Positions 8,183 to 16,645 are shown, counted from the stretch's first letter. The stretch: 64,000 bases of DNA from Pseudomonas sp. dw_612 (GCF_018449725.1 NZ_JAAVVC010000010.1:124001-188000), one strand, 5' to 3'. The notes: generated from the sequence alone by a model not told the origin. Numbers and translations are program-made.

Positions 8183-9307
8183 TTGCGTATCGTTCTTTTA
8201 TTCTCGGCCTGGCTCTTGAGCTTCGGTGCCCTGGCGGCGCCCGGCGATGTGGCGACGCTGGATCGCGGCACCTGGCCGGAACAGCTCACCAGCCCGACGC
8301 TATTCGATGTCGCGTCCCGGGCCGAAATCCTGATGTTCGCCCGCGTCCTGCTGGCCAGCGAGTCTTTGGACGAAGCGAGCCTGACCCGACGCCTGGGCCT
8401 GCGCACCATTAATCTGGACGCGATCAACAGCCTGCGCGAGCGGATGTGGCAGCGCTTGCTCACCAACTACAACTTCGCCCAGCAGAGCTGCGATCAGGAT
8501 GCGTCGTTCTGTTTCTTCGTCGAAGACCTGCCGACCCTGCGCGAGCAAGCGGCCAAGTTCGTGGTCAGTGACGACAGCTTCTATATCAAGTGGTCCGAAC
8601 CGAGCCGTCTGTTCCACGCCCAGTACCTGGACGAGCAGTTGCGCAAGGCCGCGCTGTTCCCGCAAACCAGCAGCGAAGTCGATCGTTTCGGCGACTATGA
8701 GCGCAACGGCGACGAGATGCATGACCGGCTGTTTCTGCTGACCTTCGACAGCGCGGCCAATGCCATTCCGGACAACACCGGTTGGGTGACTGAGTATCTG
8801 CGCAAGTCGAACATGAACGGCACGTTCTTTGTCCTTGGCAAGGACATCCAGGCGCGTCTGGCCGAACGTTCGGTCGCCAGCCTGCAAGCGACGTATTCAC
8901 AGCAATGCCTCGGCGTGCAGGGCTGGGAGTTCCGTTCTCACAGCCATTGGCAGGACTGGCAGGACTCAGTGAAACGCAGCACCGAATTGGTAAAGAGCAA
9001 ACTGCCCGAGAACTATGTGCCGCTGTTTCGCCCGCCGGACGGTCAACGGCGTTCCGACGCCCAGGGCTTCTTTGAATCGCAGGGTTTGCAGGTGGCGCTG
9101 TGGGACATCGATCCCCAGGACGGTGCGGGCAAGCTCAAGGGTAGCCAGAGCGCTCAGCGGGTGCTGACCCTGATGCTTTTATGGCGCCATGGCGTGATCA
9201 ATTTCAATGTGAAGCAGGACGGGGTGAAAACGTCGATGCCCTGGCTGATCGCGCAAACGGCGCAAAGCGGGATCGGTTGGCAGGACTGTCAGGTGGCGTT
9301 TCGCTGA
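8183..9307 (+). CDS. Periplasmic polysaccharide deacetylase-family protein
   Basis: NodB-homology carbohydrate esterase. The N-terminus RIVLLFSAWLLSFGALAA is a signal peptide. Motifs in order: LLTFDSAAN (motif 1, with Ser where the usual second Asp stands), RSHSHWQDW (motif 2, metal-binding His), FRPPDGQRR (motif 3), ALWDIDPQD (motif 4). The terminal LLWRHGVINF lacks the typical LxH form. I prefer the TTG at 8183 because GGAGA lies 7 bases upstream; an ATG at 8150 would add 11 residues lacking signal-peptide character. The substrate is unknown. The altered first motif makes catalysis uncertain. Confidence 0.8.
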   Translation: MRIVLLFSAWLLSFGALAAPGDVATLDRGTWPEQLTSPTLFDVASRAEILMFARVLLASESLDEASLTRRLGLRTINLDAINSLRERMWQRLLTNYNFAQQSCDQDASFCFFVEDLPTLREQAAKFVVSDDSFYIKWSEPSRLFHAQYLDEQLRKAALFPQTSSEVDRFGDYERNGDEMHDRLFLLTFDSAANAIPDNTGWVTEYLRKSNMNGTFFVLGKDIQARLAERSVASLQATYSQQCLGVQGWEFRSHSHWQDWQDSVKRSTELVKSKLPENYVPLFRPPDGQRRSDAQGFFESQGLQVALWDIDPQDGAGKLKGSQSAQRVLTLMLLWRHGVINFNVKQDGVKTSMPWLIAQTAQSGIGWQDCQVAFR

Positions 9308-9655
9308 AATCGGGAAAAGCCCGCAATCATTGGGGCAGAGGGCAGGGCGGGGTGATTTTTCAAGGAGTTTCGATGCAGGCGGACTTCCGACTTTAACGGC
9401 ACAATGCCTGCACGCCAAGGGCTATTCGTCACTCTGAAAAATAAACTTCAAAAAAACGTCAAAGTGCTTTTTTCTGTCATGGGTTTTGGAGTATTACGAA
9501 GACAGACCGCCGAAACCTGCAACACAGGTGGCGTCTCCCAAGACCCCAGTTTGTGTGCAGTTCACTTGATCCCTTGCAGGTGAATTCGGCAGTCACTTCG
9601 AGGCGCAGCACCGTCGAGGTATTGCGTCGAATGGCTCCCACAAAGGTGACCGAGT
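9308..9655. other. Intergenic region with a 7-codon mini-ORF behind a strong Shine-Dalgarno
   Basis: This 348-base gap between the deacetylase gene and phoH holds no recognisable gene. AAGGAG (9362-9367) stands 5 bases before ATG 9373, which opens MQADFRL followed by TAA (9394-9396). Whether this is translated or is chance is unknown. I recognise no terminator or operator here. Confidence 0.3.
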
Positions 9656-11050
9656 ATGGATGATCACGGACGTAGTTCTTCTTCCAACCAGCCAATCCTT
9701 TATGTACTCGATACCAACGTATTGATTCACGATCCAAACGCCCTTCTGAACTTCGAAGAACACCATGTTGCGATCCCGATGACCGTGCTTGAGGAGCTGG
9801 ATAAGCTCAAGAGCGGGCATCACAGCGTTGCGGCCGAATGCCGTCAGGCGATCCGCCTGATCGACAAGACCCTGGGCGATGCCAGCCCGGAAGATGTCGA
9901 ACTCGGTGTGCCGATCCAGCGCGGCAAGAGTGGGCCCAAGGGTTTGCTGTCAATTCTGATGAGCAAACGCGCCGAGCCGAACATCATCTTGCCCGAGCAC
10001 CTGAACGACAACATCATCATCAACCAGTTGATCGACCTGCACGCGCGCGAACCCAAACTGCCCGTGGTGCTGGTGACCAAAGACATCAACATGCGCCTCA
10101 AGGCCCGGGCGTGCGGGATTGCGGCCGAGGACTACAGCACCGACCAACTGGTCGACGACGTTTCGCTGCTGCCCAACGGTTATCACAACATGACCGGCTC
10201 CTTCTGGGACCTCGTGAGCAAGGTCGAAACCCGTCAGGATCATGGCCGCACCTGGCACCAGGTGAAGCTGATCGACAACCTGCCGGCGGTGCACATCAAC
10301 GAATTCATCATCGACGAGCAGGGCTTTGTCGGCTGGATCAAGGAGATTGAGGAAGACCGCCTGCTGATTCTCGACCTGCATCAGGAACCCCTGTTGCACC
10401 AGGAAGCCTGGGGCCTGAAACCGCGTGACATCTATCAGAGCCTGGCGCTGTACGCCTTGCTTGATCCGGACATTCACTTGGTCAACCTGTCCGGCGCCGC
10501 CGGTTCCGGTAAAACCATCCTGGCCCTGGCCGCTGCGATCGAGCAGACCATGGTCAGCAAACGCTATCGCCGCATTATCGCCACCCGCAGCGTGCAGGGC
10601 CTGGACCAGGAAATCGGCTTCCTGCCCGGCACCGAAGCGGAAAAAATGGAGCCTTGGCTGGGCGCCATCACCGACAACCTCGAAGCCTTGCACATGGATG
10701 ACGAAAACACCCATGGCAGCGTCGACTACATCCTCAGCAAAGTGCCGTTGCAGTTCAAATCCCTCAACTACATTCGGGGTCGCAGCTTCCAGCAGAGCCT
10801 GATCCTGATCGATGAATGCCAGAACCTTACGCCGCACCAGATGAAAACCATCATCACCCGTGCCGGCGCCGGTTCCAAAGTGGTGTGCCTGGGCAACCTG
10901 GCGCAGATCGACACCCCTTACCTGTCCGCGACCAGCTCCGGGCTGACCTACCTGACTGAACGCTTCAAAGACTTCCCGAACGGTGTACACATCACCCTGC
11001 AAGGGGTGCCTCGTTCGATTCTGGCCGAATACGCCGAAACGCATTTGTAA
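9656..11050 (+). CDS. PIN domain-PhoH family ATPase
   Basis: Two-domain protein of the PhoH2 type: an N-terminal PIN ribonuclease domain (about residues 14-150; YVLDTNVLIHDP carries the first acidic metal ligand) and a C-terminal PhoH ATPase domain (about 240-450). The latter has Walker A GAAGSGKT and Walker B LILIDECQN followed by LTPHQMKTIITR. PhoH2 proteins studied elsewhere unwind and cleave RNA; the cellular role in Pseudomonas is not settled. 464 aa is the usual length. Transcribed alone, with a strong terminator just after the stop. Confidence 0.92.
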   Translation: MDDHGRSSSSNQPILYVLDTNVLIHDPNALLNFEEHHVAIPMTVLEELDKLKSGHHSVAAECRQAIRLIDKTLGDASPEDVELGVPIQRGKSGPKGLLSILMSKRAEPNIILPEHLNDNIIINQLIDLHAREPKLPVVLVTKDINMRLKARACGIAAEDYSTDQLVDDVSLLPNGYHNMTGSFWDLVSKVETRQDHGRTWHQVKLIDNLPAVHINEFIIDEQGFVGWIKEIEEDRLLILDLHQEPLLHQEAWGLKPRDIYQSLALYALLDPDIHLVNLSGAAGSGKTILALAAAIEQTMVSKRYRRIIATRSVQGLDQEIGFLPGTEAEKMEPWLGAITDNLEALHMDDENTHGSVDYILSKVPLQFKSLNYIRGRSFQQSLILIDECQNLTPHQMKTIITRAGAGSKVVCLGNLAQIDTPYLSATSSGLTYLTERFKDFPNGVHITLQGVPRSILAEYAETHL

Positions 11051-11061
11051 CCGCAGCACCG

Positions 11062-11097
11062 GAACCGGGCGGCCTCCTCAGGTCGCCCGGTTTTTTG
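11062..11097 (+). terminator. Rho-independent terminator of the phoH-like gene
   Basis: AACCGGGCGGCCT and AGGTCGCCCGGTT form a GC-rich stem followed by TTTTTTG, 12 bases after the stop codon. Confidence 0.9.
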
Positions 11098-11111
11098 TTG
11101 TCCGCGTAAAA

Positions 11112-11206
11112 CCTGTAGGAGCGAGGCTTGCCCGCGAAGACGTCGGCACATCCAACATCAACGTGACTGATACGCCGCCTTCGCGGGCAAGCCTCGCTCC
11201 TACAGG
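11112..11206. repeat. REP-type inverted pair, 'gcgaggcttgcccgcgaa' variant
   Basis: CCTGTAGGAGCGAGGCTTGC and its inverse GCAAGCCTCGCTCCTACAGG flank a ~50 bp centre. It is a different subfamily from the GTGGGAGCGGGCTTGC copies elsewhere in the window. Confidence 0.88.
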
Positions 11207-11285
11207 GGTCATCAATCAAATAATCAAACGTGCGGAAAATTGACCCGCAGGTTTACAATCGACGCTCCTGATCAGGAGTATCCCT

Positions 11286-11759
11286 GTGCTGACTCATCTC
11301 GATTCCCAAGGTCGCGCCAACATGGTCGACGTCACTGAAAAAGCCGTGACGTTCCGTGAAGCGACCGCTCAAGCGCTGGTGCGTATGCAGCCCGAAACCC
11401 TGCAGATGATCGTCAGTGGCGGTCACCCTAAGGGTGATGTGTTCGCCGTGGCGCGCATCGCCGGCATCCAGGCGGCGAAGAAAACCAGTGACCTGATTCC
11501 CCTGTGCCATCCTCTGATGCTGACCGGCGTCAAGGTCGAGCTCAGTGCCGAAGGCGACGACACCGTGCGCATCGTCGCCCGTTGCAAGTTGTCCGGGCAG
11601 ACCGGCGTCGAGATGGAAGCCCTGACTGCCGCCAGCGTCGCGGCCCTGACCATCTACGACATGTGCAAGGCTGTGGACCGCGGCATGACCATCGAAAGCG
11701 TGCGCCTGCTGGAGAAACTCGGCGGCAAGAGCGGGCATTTTCAGGCGGACCCGTCATGA
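11286..11759 (+). CDS. moaC: Cyclic pyranopterin monophosphate synthase MoaC
   Basis: Converts 3',8-cyclo-7,8-dihydroguanosine triphosphate to cyclic pyranopterin monophosphate in molybdenum cofactor synthesis. The conserved segments DLIPLCHPLML and GVEMEALTAASVAALTIYDMCKAVDRGM, with catalytic Asp and Lys, are present. The start is GTG with CAGGAG about 8 bases upstream. 157 aa is normal. Its stop overlaps the moaD start (ATGA), so moaC-moaD-moaE form a translationally coupled operon. Confidence 0.97.
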   Translation: MLTHLDSQGRANMVDVTEKAVTFREATAQALVRMQPETLQMIVSGGHPKGDVFAVARIAGIQAAKKTSDLIPLCHPLMLTGVKVELSAEGDDTVRIVARCKLSGQTGVEMEALTAASVAALTIYDMCKAVDRGMTIESVRLLEKLGGKSGHFQADPS

Positions 11760-11998
11760 ACATTACGGTGAAGTTTTTTGCCCGCTATCGTGAAGCGCTG
11801 GGCGTGGACGCGATCAAGGTCGAAGGTGATTTCGCCACGGTGGATGACGTGCGTGCTCTGCTGGCCCAGCGTGATGACGCGGAGGTGCTGAGCGAACAAA
11901 ACTTGATGTGCGCGCGCAACGAAGACCTCTGTCAGCTCGACGAGCCGGTGGTCGATGGCGATGAAGTGGCGTTCTTTCCCACTGTGACCGGGGGCTGA
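11756..11998 (+). CDS. moaD: Molybdopterin synthase sulfur-carrier subunit MoaD
   Basis: Ubiquitin-like small protein (80 aa) whose C-terminal Gly-Gly carries the thiocarboxylate used to sulfurate precursor Z. The sequence ends VAFFPTVTGG, the required diglycine, and opens MNITVKFFARYREALG, the beta-grasp strand. It overlaps moaC by 4 bases and is followed by moaE after 3 bases. Confidence 0.96.
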   Translation: MNITVKFFARYREALGVDAIKVEGDFATVDDVRALLAQRDDAEVLSEQNLMCARNEDLCQLDEPVVDGDEVAFFPTVTGG

Positions 11999-12001
11999 GC
12001 C

Positions 12002-12454
12002 ATGGCGATTCGCGTGCAAGTCACGGCGTTCGATCCGGGGGCTGAAGTCAACGCCATGCACGCTGCCAATGTCGGCGTCGGCGCGGTGGTGAGTTTTGTC
12101 GGCTACGTGCGCGACTTCAATGACGGGCTCGACGTCGCCGGGATGTTTCTCGAACACTATCCGGGCATGACCGAGAAGGCCTTGGGCAAGATTGCCCTGG
12201 AGGCCGAGCAGCGCTGGCCGTTGCTCAAGCTCGAAGTGCTGCACCGCATCGGCGCCCTGGAACCGGGTGAGCCGATCGTCTTCGTTGGCGCCGCCAGCGC
12301 CCATCGCCAGGCTGCGTTCGATGCCTGTGCCTTTGTCATGGACTACCTGAAAACCCGAGCGCCGTTCTGGAAGAAAGAAAACACCAGCGACGGCCCGCGT
12401 TGGGTGGAAGGGCGCGACAGTGATCATGCGGCGGCGGATCGCTGGAAGCAGTAG
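12002..12454 (+). CDS. moaE: Molybdopterin synthase catalytic subunit MoaE
   Basis: Large subunit of molybdopterin synthase, which transfers two sulfurs from MoaD to precursor Z. Conserved features: GAVVSFVGYVRDFN, FLEHYPGMTEKAL, and the substrate-binding block near KTRAPFWKKE with the catalytic lysine. 150 aa is typical. The start lies 3 bases after the moaD stop. The other moa/moe genes are not in this window. Confidence 0.96.
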   Translation: MAIRVQVTAFDPGAEVNAMHAANVGVGAVVSFVGYVRDFNDGLDVAGMFLEHYPGMTEKALGKIALEAEQRWPLLKLEVLHRIGALEPGEPIVFVGAASAHRQAAFDACAFVMDYLKTRAPFWKKENTSDGPRWVEGRDSDHAAADRWKQ

Positions 12455-12489
12455 GCGGTCAGTTGTTTCCTTGTTGTTTGCCGGTCCGT

Positions 12490-12557
12490 CTTCGCGAGCA
12501 AGCCCGCTCCCACATGGGAATGCGTTTCCCCCTGTGGGAGCGGGCTTGCTCGCGAAG
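12490..12557. repeat. REP inverted pair downstream of moaE
   Basis: CTTCGCGAGCAAGCCCGCTC and its inverse GAGCGGGCTTGCTCGCGAAG are separated by a short centre. It lies 35 bases after the moaE stop and could act as its 3' hairpin. Confidence 0.92.
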
Positions 12558-12631
12558 AGGCCATCGGCCACACCGCAAATTCCCCTGATTTTTCTCCCGA
12601 CCAGAGGCTCGGCGGTTCTTCGCGCACCCGA

Positions 12632-12664
12632 TTGACGATTTATACATAAAAGTCCAGTATGGAA
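12632..12664 (+). promoter_or_regulatory. Promoter and DauR-like operator of the solute-binding protein gene
   Basis: TTGACG (12632-12637) and CAGTAT (12655-12660) are spaced by 17 bases. The -10 lies inside TAAAAGTCCAGTATGGAA (12647-12664), which matches 15 of 18 bases with a site overlapping the -10 of dauB on the other side of the locus. A common regulator, most simply DauR, is inferred. Confidence 0.6.
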
Positions 12665-12747
12665 TTATAAGTACAAAAAAAGGCGTTCCCCTGTTTCCGT
12701 TCTTTCTTCTGTCTTGCCAAACCAACAACAACCGCGAGAAAACGAAC

Positions 12748-13524
12748 ATGAAGAAATTCCCCCTCATCACCGGTCTGGCCCTGAGCCTGTTGGCGTGCAG
12801 CACAGTGTTCGCCGCCGATAAAACCCTGCGCATCGGCATCGAAGCGGCCTATCCGCCGTTCGCCTCCAAGACTGACAAAGGCGAGATCGTCGGCTTCGAC
12901 TACGACATCGGCAATGCGTTGTGCGCGCAGATGAAGGTCAAGTGCATCTGGGTCGAAGGTGAGTTCGACGGTCTGATTCCTTCCCTGAAAGTGAAGAAAA
13001 TCGATATGGCGCTGTCGTCCATGACCATCAACGAAGACCGCAAGAAGTCGGTGGATTTCACCCATAAGTACTACTTCACGTCATCGCGTCTGGTGATGAA
13101 GGATGGCGCGGTGGTGGATGATCAGTACGCGAGCCTCAAGGGCAAGACCATTGGCGTGCAGCGCGCGACCACCACCGACCGTTACGCCACCGAGGTTTTC
13201 GAACCGAAGGGCATCAACGTCAAGCGCTACGGCAACAACGAAGAAATCTACATGGACCTGGCCGCCGGCCGCCTCGATGCGATTTTTGCCGACACCATTC
13301 CATTGAGTGATTTCCTGTCGATGCCGCGCGGCAAGGGTTACGCCTTTGTCGGGCCGGAGCTGAAGGACCCGAAATACGTGGGCGAGGGTGCCGGGATTGC
13401 GGTGCGCAAGGGTAATGTCGAGTTGGTCAGTGAGCTGAACACGGCCATTGATGGCATTCGCGCGAATGGCGAGTACCAGAAGATTTCGGATAAGTATTTC
13501 AAGTCGGACATTTATGGCGATTGA
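12748..13524 (+). CDS. Amino-acid ABC transporter periplasmic solute-binding protein (PA3865-like)
   Basis: Family-3 solute-binding protein of the lysine/arginine/ornithine type. Signal peptide MKKFPLITGLALSLLACSTVFA, then the mature start ADKTLRIGIEAAYPPFASK, the conserved signature region GFDYDIGNALC, and the late segment GEGAGIAVRKGN. 258 aa is normal. No permease or ATPase gene follows, so it must use a transporter encoded elsewhere. From memory, P. aeruginosa also has a binding-protein gene (PA3865) beside dauBAR, so arginine or a related basic amino acid is the likely ligand. The promoter shares an operator-like motif with dauB. Confidence 0.88.
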   Translation: MKKFPLITGLALSLLACSTVFAADKTLRIGIEAAYPPFASKTDKGEIVGFDYDIGNALCAQMKVKCIWVEGEFDGLIPSLKVKKIDMALSSMTINEDRKKSVDFTHKYYFTSSRLVMKDGAVVDDQYASLKGKTIGVQRATTTDRYATEVFEPKGINVKRYGNNEEIYMDLAAGRLDAIFADTIPLSDFLSMPRGKGYAFVGPELKDPKYVGEGAGIAVRKGNVELVSELNTAIDGIRANGEYQKISDKYFKSDIYGD

Positions 13525-13532
13525 TTAACCGT

Positions 13533-13599
13533 CTTCGCGAGCAAGCCCGCTCCCACATTGGAATGCGTTTCGTCTGTGGGAGCGGGCTTGCTCGCGAAG
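13533..13599. repeat. REP inverted pair between the binding-protein gene and dauR
   Basis: CTTCGCGAGCAAGCCCGCTC with inverse arm, located in the 106-base convergent gap. A plausible bidirectional 3' end hairpin for both transcripts. Confidence 0.92.
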
Positions 13600-13630
13600 G
13601 GGCCCGTTCAAACAACACACCTCAAAATGC

Positions 13631-14257
13631 TTAGCCCTTCAATTCCTTCAAATGCTTGTACACCGTCGCCCGCCCCATGTTCAGCACATTGGCCACATAG
13701 TTGGAGGCGCTTTTGCCTTTGAACGCGCCTTCAGCGTGCAGCGCCAGCACCAGCTCGCGTTTGTGGTCACGGGTCAGCACATTCAGGCTCAACTGACGTT
13801 CGCGCAGCCAGGCATGCAGGAACGTGTTGATCCGCTCCTGCCAGTCATCGCGAAACAATGAGTCCGGTTGCGGAATCAACTTGGTCGGCGACAGGAACAA
13901 ATCCAGCGCAGCCTTGGCATTCTCGAACAGCGAAATATTCAGGTTGATGCACAGCACCGCCAGCGGGTGGCCGTCGCTGTCGCGCAGCACGCTGCTGAGG
14001 CTGCGAATCTTCTGACCGTCCCAATTGAGCTTTTCGTACGGTCCGATGTTTCGGTCGCTGACGTCCTCGCTGAGCATGTCCTCCAGCGCCGCGTCATCGC
14101 CGATTTCCCGTTTCGACAGATTGTTGGCGATGTAGTCGATTTTTTGCGTGCGCAGATCGTGCAGCACCACCTCGGCGTGGGGGAAGAACAGCGTGGCGAT
14201 GGCGTCGGCGATCGCCCGGAAGTTGTCCAGGACCGGGTCTTTTTCGGGTGCATTCAT
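13631..14257 (-). CDS. dauR: PAS/HTH transcriptional regulator DauR
   Basis: YheO-type regulator: an N-terminal PAS-like domain (about residues 10-120, FFPHAEVVLHDLRTQKI through VLCINLNISLF) and a C-terminal helix-turn-helix (SASNYVANVLNMGRATVYKHLKEL). In P. aeruginosa DauR represses dauBAR and is relieved by D- or L-arginine. I start at ATG 14257 (208 aa), because GGAG lies about 9 bases upstream and the upstream in-frame extension overlaps the dauA stop. Last gene of dauBAR, with dauA ending 89 bases before it. The regulator call rests on family plus exact synteny. Confidence 0.88.
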   Translation of the reverse strand: MNAPEKDPVLDNFRAIADAIATLFFPHAEVVLHDLRTQKIDYIANNLSKREIGDDAALEDMLSEDVSDRNIGPYEKLNWDGQKIRSLSSVLRDSDGHPLAVLCINLNISLFENAKAALDLFLSPTKLIPQPDSLFRDDWQERINTFLHAWLRERQLSLNVLTRDHKRELVLALHAEGAFKGKSASNYVANVLNMGRATVYKHLKELKG

Positions 14258-14346
14258 CAGGCGGGCTCCAGGCAACGTCAGCGCCCCATCAGGCAGGGCG
14301 CTGGAAGTTTGCCGCAATCGTGTCGGCGCGTCACCCAAGTCCGGAT

Positions 14347-15474
14347 TCAACCCAGGCGCGCCGGGGAGAGCATTGCGGCGTCCAGGCCGAAACGGCTCAG
14401 TTGTTCAGGCAAGGCTTCACCGCGTACCAGTGCAGCGCTGGCCTGGCCCATGGCCGGCGACGTCTGGATGCCGTAGCCACCTTGCGCCGCAACCCAGAAC
14501 AGCCCCGGCACCCGCGGATCGAAACCGGACAGCAAATCACCGTCGGCCACGAAACTGCGCAAACCGGCCCACGTGCGGGTCGGGCGGCGGATGGACAGGG
14601 TGGTGGCTTCTTCGATCTGGTAAATGCCCATGGCGATGTCCAGTTCTTCGGCCTGCACGTCGTGGGGTTCCACCGGGTCAGCGTTGGCGGGTGAGCCGAG
14701 GAACATGCCGGCATCGGGCTTCATATAGAAGGATTCATCGAGCGCCACCAGCATCGGCCAATGGTGGATGTCCACGCCCTCCGGCCCGGCGAAGATGAAC
14801 GCCGCACGGCGTTTTGGTTGCAGGCCCAAAGGCGTGGCGCCGGCCAGTTCACCGATCTTGTCGGCCCAGGCGCCCGCAGCGTTGATGATCACGGGCGCGC
14901 TGAAGGTCTGCCCATTGGTGTGCACCTGCCACTGACCTTCGGCGTCATGGGCCAGGCCCAGCACTTCGCTGTCGGTATGCACTTCGCCTTTATTGCGCTT
15001 GATGCCACGCAGATAACCCTGGTGCAAAGCGTCGGTGTCGATGTCGCAGGCCGTCGGGTCGTAGAGCGCGCCGTGGACTTTTTCCCGACGCAGGATCGGC
15101 ACGCGCGCGCAGGCTTCTTCGGCGCTGAGCAGTTGCATCTCCGGCACCGTGGCTTTGGCGCTCAGGTATTGATTGTTCAGCTCGTCCGGGTCTCCGGTGA
15201 AATCCACGGTCATCTCGCCGCGCGGGGTCAGCAGCGGGTGATCGCAGAAACCGCTGGGCGGGGTGTCGAAAAAGTCGCGGCTGGCCTGGGTCAGGGCGCG
15301 CACTTGCGGCGTGCCGTAAGCGGCGGTGAATAGCGCAGCCGAACGTCCGGTGGAGTGATAGGCCGGATGGGTTTCGCGCTCGAGCACAATGACGCGTGCG
15401 TGCTGCGACAGCCAGTAACCGGTGGAGGCGCCGGCAATCCCGCCGCCGATGATGATGAAGTCTGCCTGGCTCAT
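14347..15474 (-). CDS. dauA: FAD-dependent D-arginine dehydrogenase DauA
   Basis: DAO-family flavoenzyme that oxidises D-arginine (and other D-amino acids) to the imino acid, passing electrons on. The dinucleotide-binding motif FIIIGGGIAGASTGYWL opens the protein. Also seen are the FAD-contact segment STGRSAALFTAAYG, INAAGAWADKIG, and the terminal GGYGIQTSPAMG loop. I start at ATG 15474 (375 aa); the longer frame only adds residues encoded by a palindromic repeat. With DauB it forms the two-enzyme route that converts D- to L-arginine. Confidence 0.92.
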   Translation of the reverse strand: MSQADFIIIGGGIAGASTGYWLSQHARVIVLERETHPAYHSTGRSAALFTAAYGTPQVRALTQASRDFFDTPPSGFCDHPLLTPRGEMTVDFTGDPDELNNQYLSAKATVPEMQLLSAEEACARVPILRREKVHGALYDPTACDIDTDALHQGYLRGIKRNKGEVHTDSEVLGLAHDAEGQWQVHTNGQTFSAPVIINAAGAWADKIGELAGATPLGLQPKRRAAFIFAGPEGVDIHHWPMLVALDESFYMKPDAGMFLGSPANADPVEPHDVQAEELDIAMGIYQIEEATTLSIRRPTRTWAGLRSFVADGDLLSGFDPRVPGLFWVAAQGGYGIQTSPAMGQASAALVRGEALPEQLSRFGLDAAMLSPARLG

Positions 15475-15517
15475 GAACGTCTCCTGTGGGGCGTAATTGC
15501 CAATGTATAGGGGCCCT

Positions 15518-15609
15518 ATGTGGGAGCGGGCTTGCTCGCGAATACGGTCTGACATTCACCCTTGATGTCGACTGACACACCGCTTTCGCGAGCAAGCCCG
15601 CTCCCACAT
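15518..15609. repeat. REP inverted pair between dauB and dauA
   Basis: ATGTGGGAGCGGGCTTGCTC and its inverse lie in the 148-base spacer inside the dauBAR operon. The hairpin may uncouple expression of the two enzymes. Confidence 0.92.
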
Positions 15610-15622
15610 GGGAATTGTGGTG

Positions 15623-16570
15623 TCAGGGCTGTAGGCGATAGAGAGCGTTAGCCAACGCAATGTCTTCCAGCCCCAGGCCGATGGAGCGGAAGAACACGTG
15701 GCGGTCGTAATCGGGGCGTTGCACTTTGCCGCTGAGCAGATCCGGCAAATCGCCGACAATCGCGCGCTTGTCCCAGCCATGGTGTTCGCCAGCGATCAGC
15801 ATTTCACCCGCCGAGCCTGGGGTGGTCTGACGATAGTCGCAGAACACTTGCATGTCGTTGAGGCGCTGGGGCGGCACTTCGTGGGCCCGTGGTGCGTTGG
15901 TGCTGATTGAAGTGATCAGCGCCGGTTTGCTCAGGGTGGCCGGATCGATTACCGGACCGGCGGACGAGGTGCAGAGCATGATCACATCCGCGTCCTTAAT
16001 CGCGGCTTCTCGGCTGTCGACCAGCGTCAGTCGTGGGTCGAGGCTTTGCAGTTGTGCCCGAGCGCCGGTGCTCAGTTCGCTCAAACCTGGCGAATACTGG
16101 CTGATGCTCTGCCAGTCCCGCAGGCCCTTGACGTAATGCAAGTGCGCCTGGGCCACTTTGCCGCTGCCGATGATCGCCAGGCGTCGGGCATTCAGCGGGG
16201 CGAGGGCATCGACCGCCACGGCGGTGGTCGCGGCGGTGCGGGCGGTGGTCAGTTCACCGGCATCGCACAGCAACAGCGGCTGACCGGTTTGCATGGACAT
16301 CAACAGCGTCCACGCCGTGACCAGCGGACCTTGTTCGCGCACGATATAAGGCGAAGTCTTGACCCCGTACACGCCGTCCTCGGCCAGTACGCCCAAGTAG
16401 TTGATGAAGTCGCCGGCACCCTGGGGGAATTCCACCAGTTGCTGCGCCGGTTGCACGGCGCGCCCGGCGGCCAGGTCACGGAACAGCTTGCACAGGATCT
16501 GCGGCACATCGACTTGTGCCAACAGCTCGCGGGCCTGCTGTTGGTTGATCACGTAGGGCGTACTGGACAT
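15623..16570 (-). CDS. dauB: NAD(P)H-dependent anabolic L-arginine dehydrogenase DauB
   Basis: Ornithine cyclodeaminase/mu-crystallin family. It reduces the 2-ketoarginine made by DauA to L-arginine. Seen: the KTSPYIVREQGP substrate block, DAGELTTARTAATTAVAVDAL, and the Rossmann motif LAIIGSGKVAQAHL. I start at ATG 16570 (315 aa) because GGAG lies 8 bases upstream; the upstream ATG would place the start in the promoter palindrome. First gene of dauBAR. The order dauB-dauA-dauR and the neighbouring helicase gene match P. aeruginosa. Confidence 0.9.
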   Translation of the reverse strand: MSSTPYVINQQQARELLAQVDVPQILCKLFRDLAAGRAVQPAQQLVEFPQGAGDFINYLGVLAEDGVYGVKTSPYIVREQGPLVTAWTLLMSMQTGQPLLLCDAGELTTARTAATTAVAVDALAPLNARRLAIIGSGKVAQAHLHYVKGLRDWQSISQYSPGLSELSTGARAQLQSLDPRLTLVDSREAAIKDADVIMLCTSSAGPVIDPATLSKPALITSISTNAPRAHEVPPQRLNDMQVFCDYRQTTPGSAGEMLIAGEHHGWDKRAIVGDLPDLLSGKVQRPDYDRHVFFRSIGLGLEDIALANALYRLQP

Positions 16571-16603
16571 GGTCGGCTCCGGGTGCTGAAAGTAAACTAA
16601 TTT

Positions 16604-16635
16604 GTCCATTATGGACTTTTAGTTTTCTTGGGCAA
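16604..16635 (-). promoter_or_regulatory. dauB promoter with overlapping palindromic operator
   Basis: On the minus strand TTGCCC (16630-16635) and CATAAT (16608-16613) are spaced by 16 bases. The -10 lies in GTCCATAATGGAC, a 6+1+6 inverted repeat (16604-16616). The wider 18-base site is nearly repeated at the divergent end of the locus. This is a good candidate for the DauR operator. Confidence 0.68.
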
Positions 16636-16645
16636 CAGCCGGGCG

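Noticed and set aside
11240..11259. TTGACC and TACAAT before moaC as a promoter
   Set aside because: Only 8 bases lie between them, far too few for a sigma-70 promoter.
15475..15555. Upstream start for dauA giving 27 more residues
   Set aside because: The extra residues (REQARSH...) are encoded by a REP pair; the ATG at 15474 directly precedes the FAD-binding motif.
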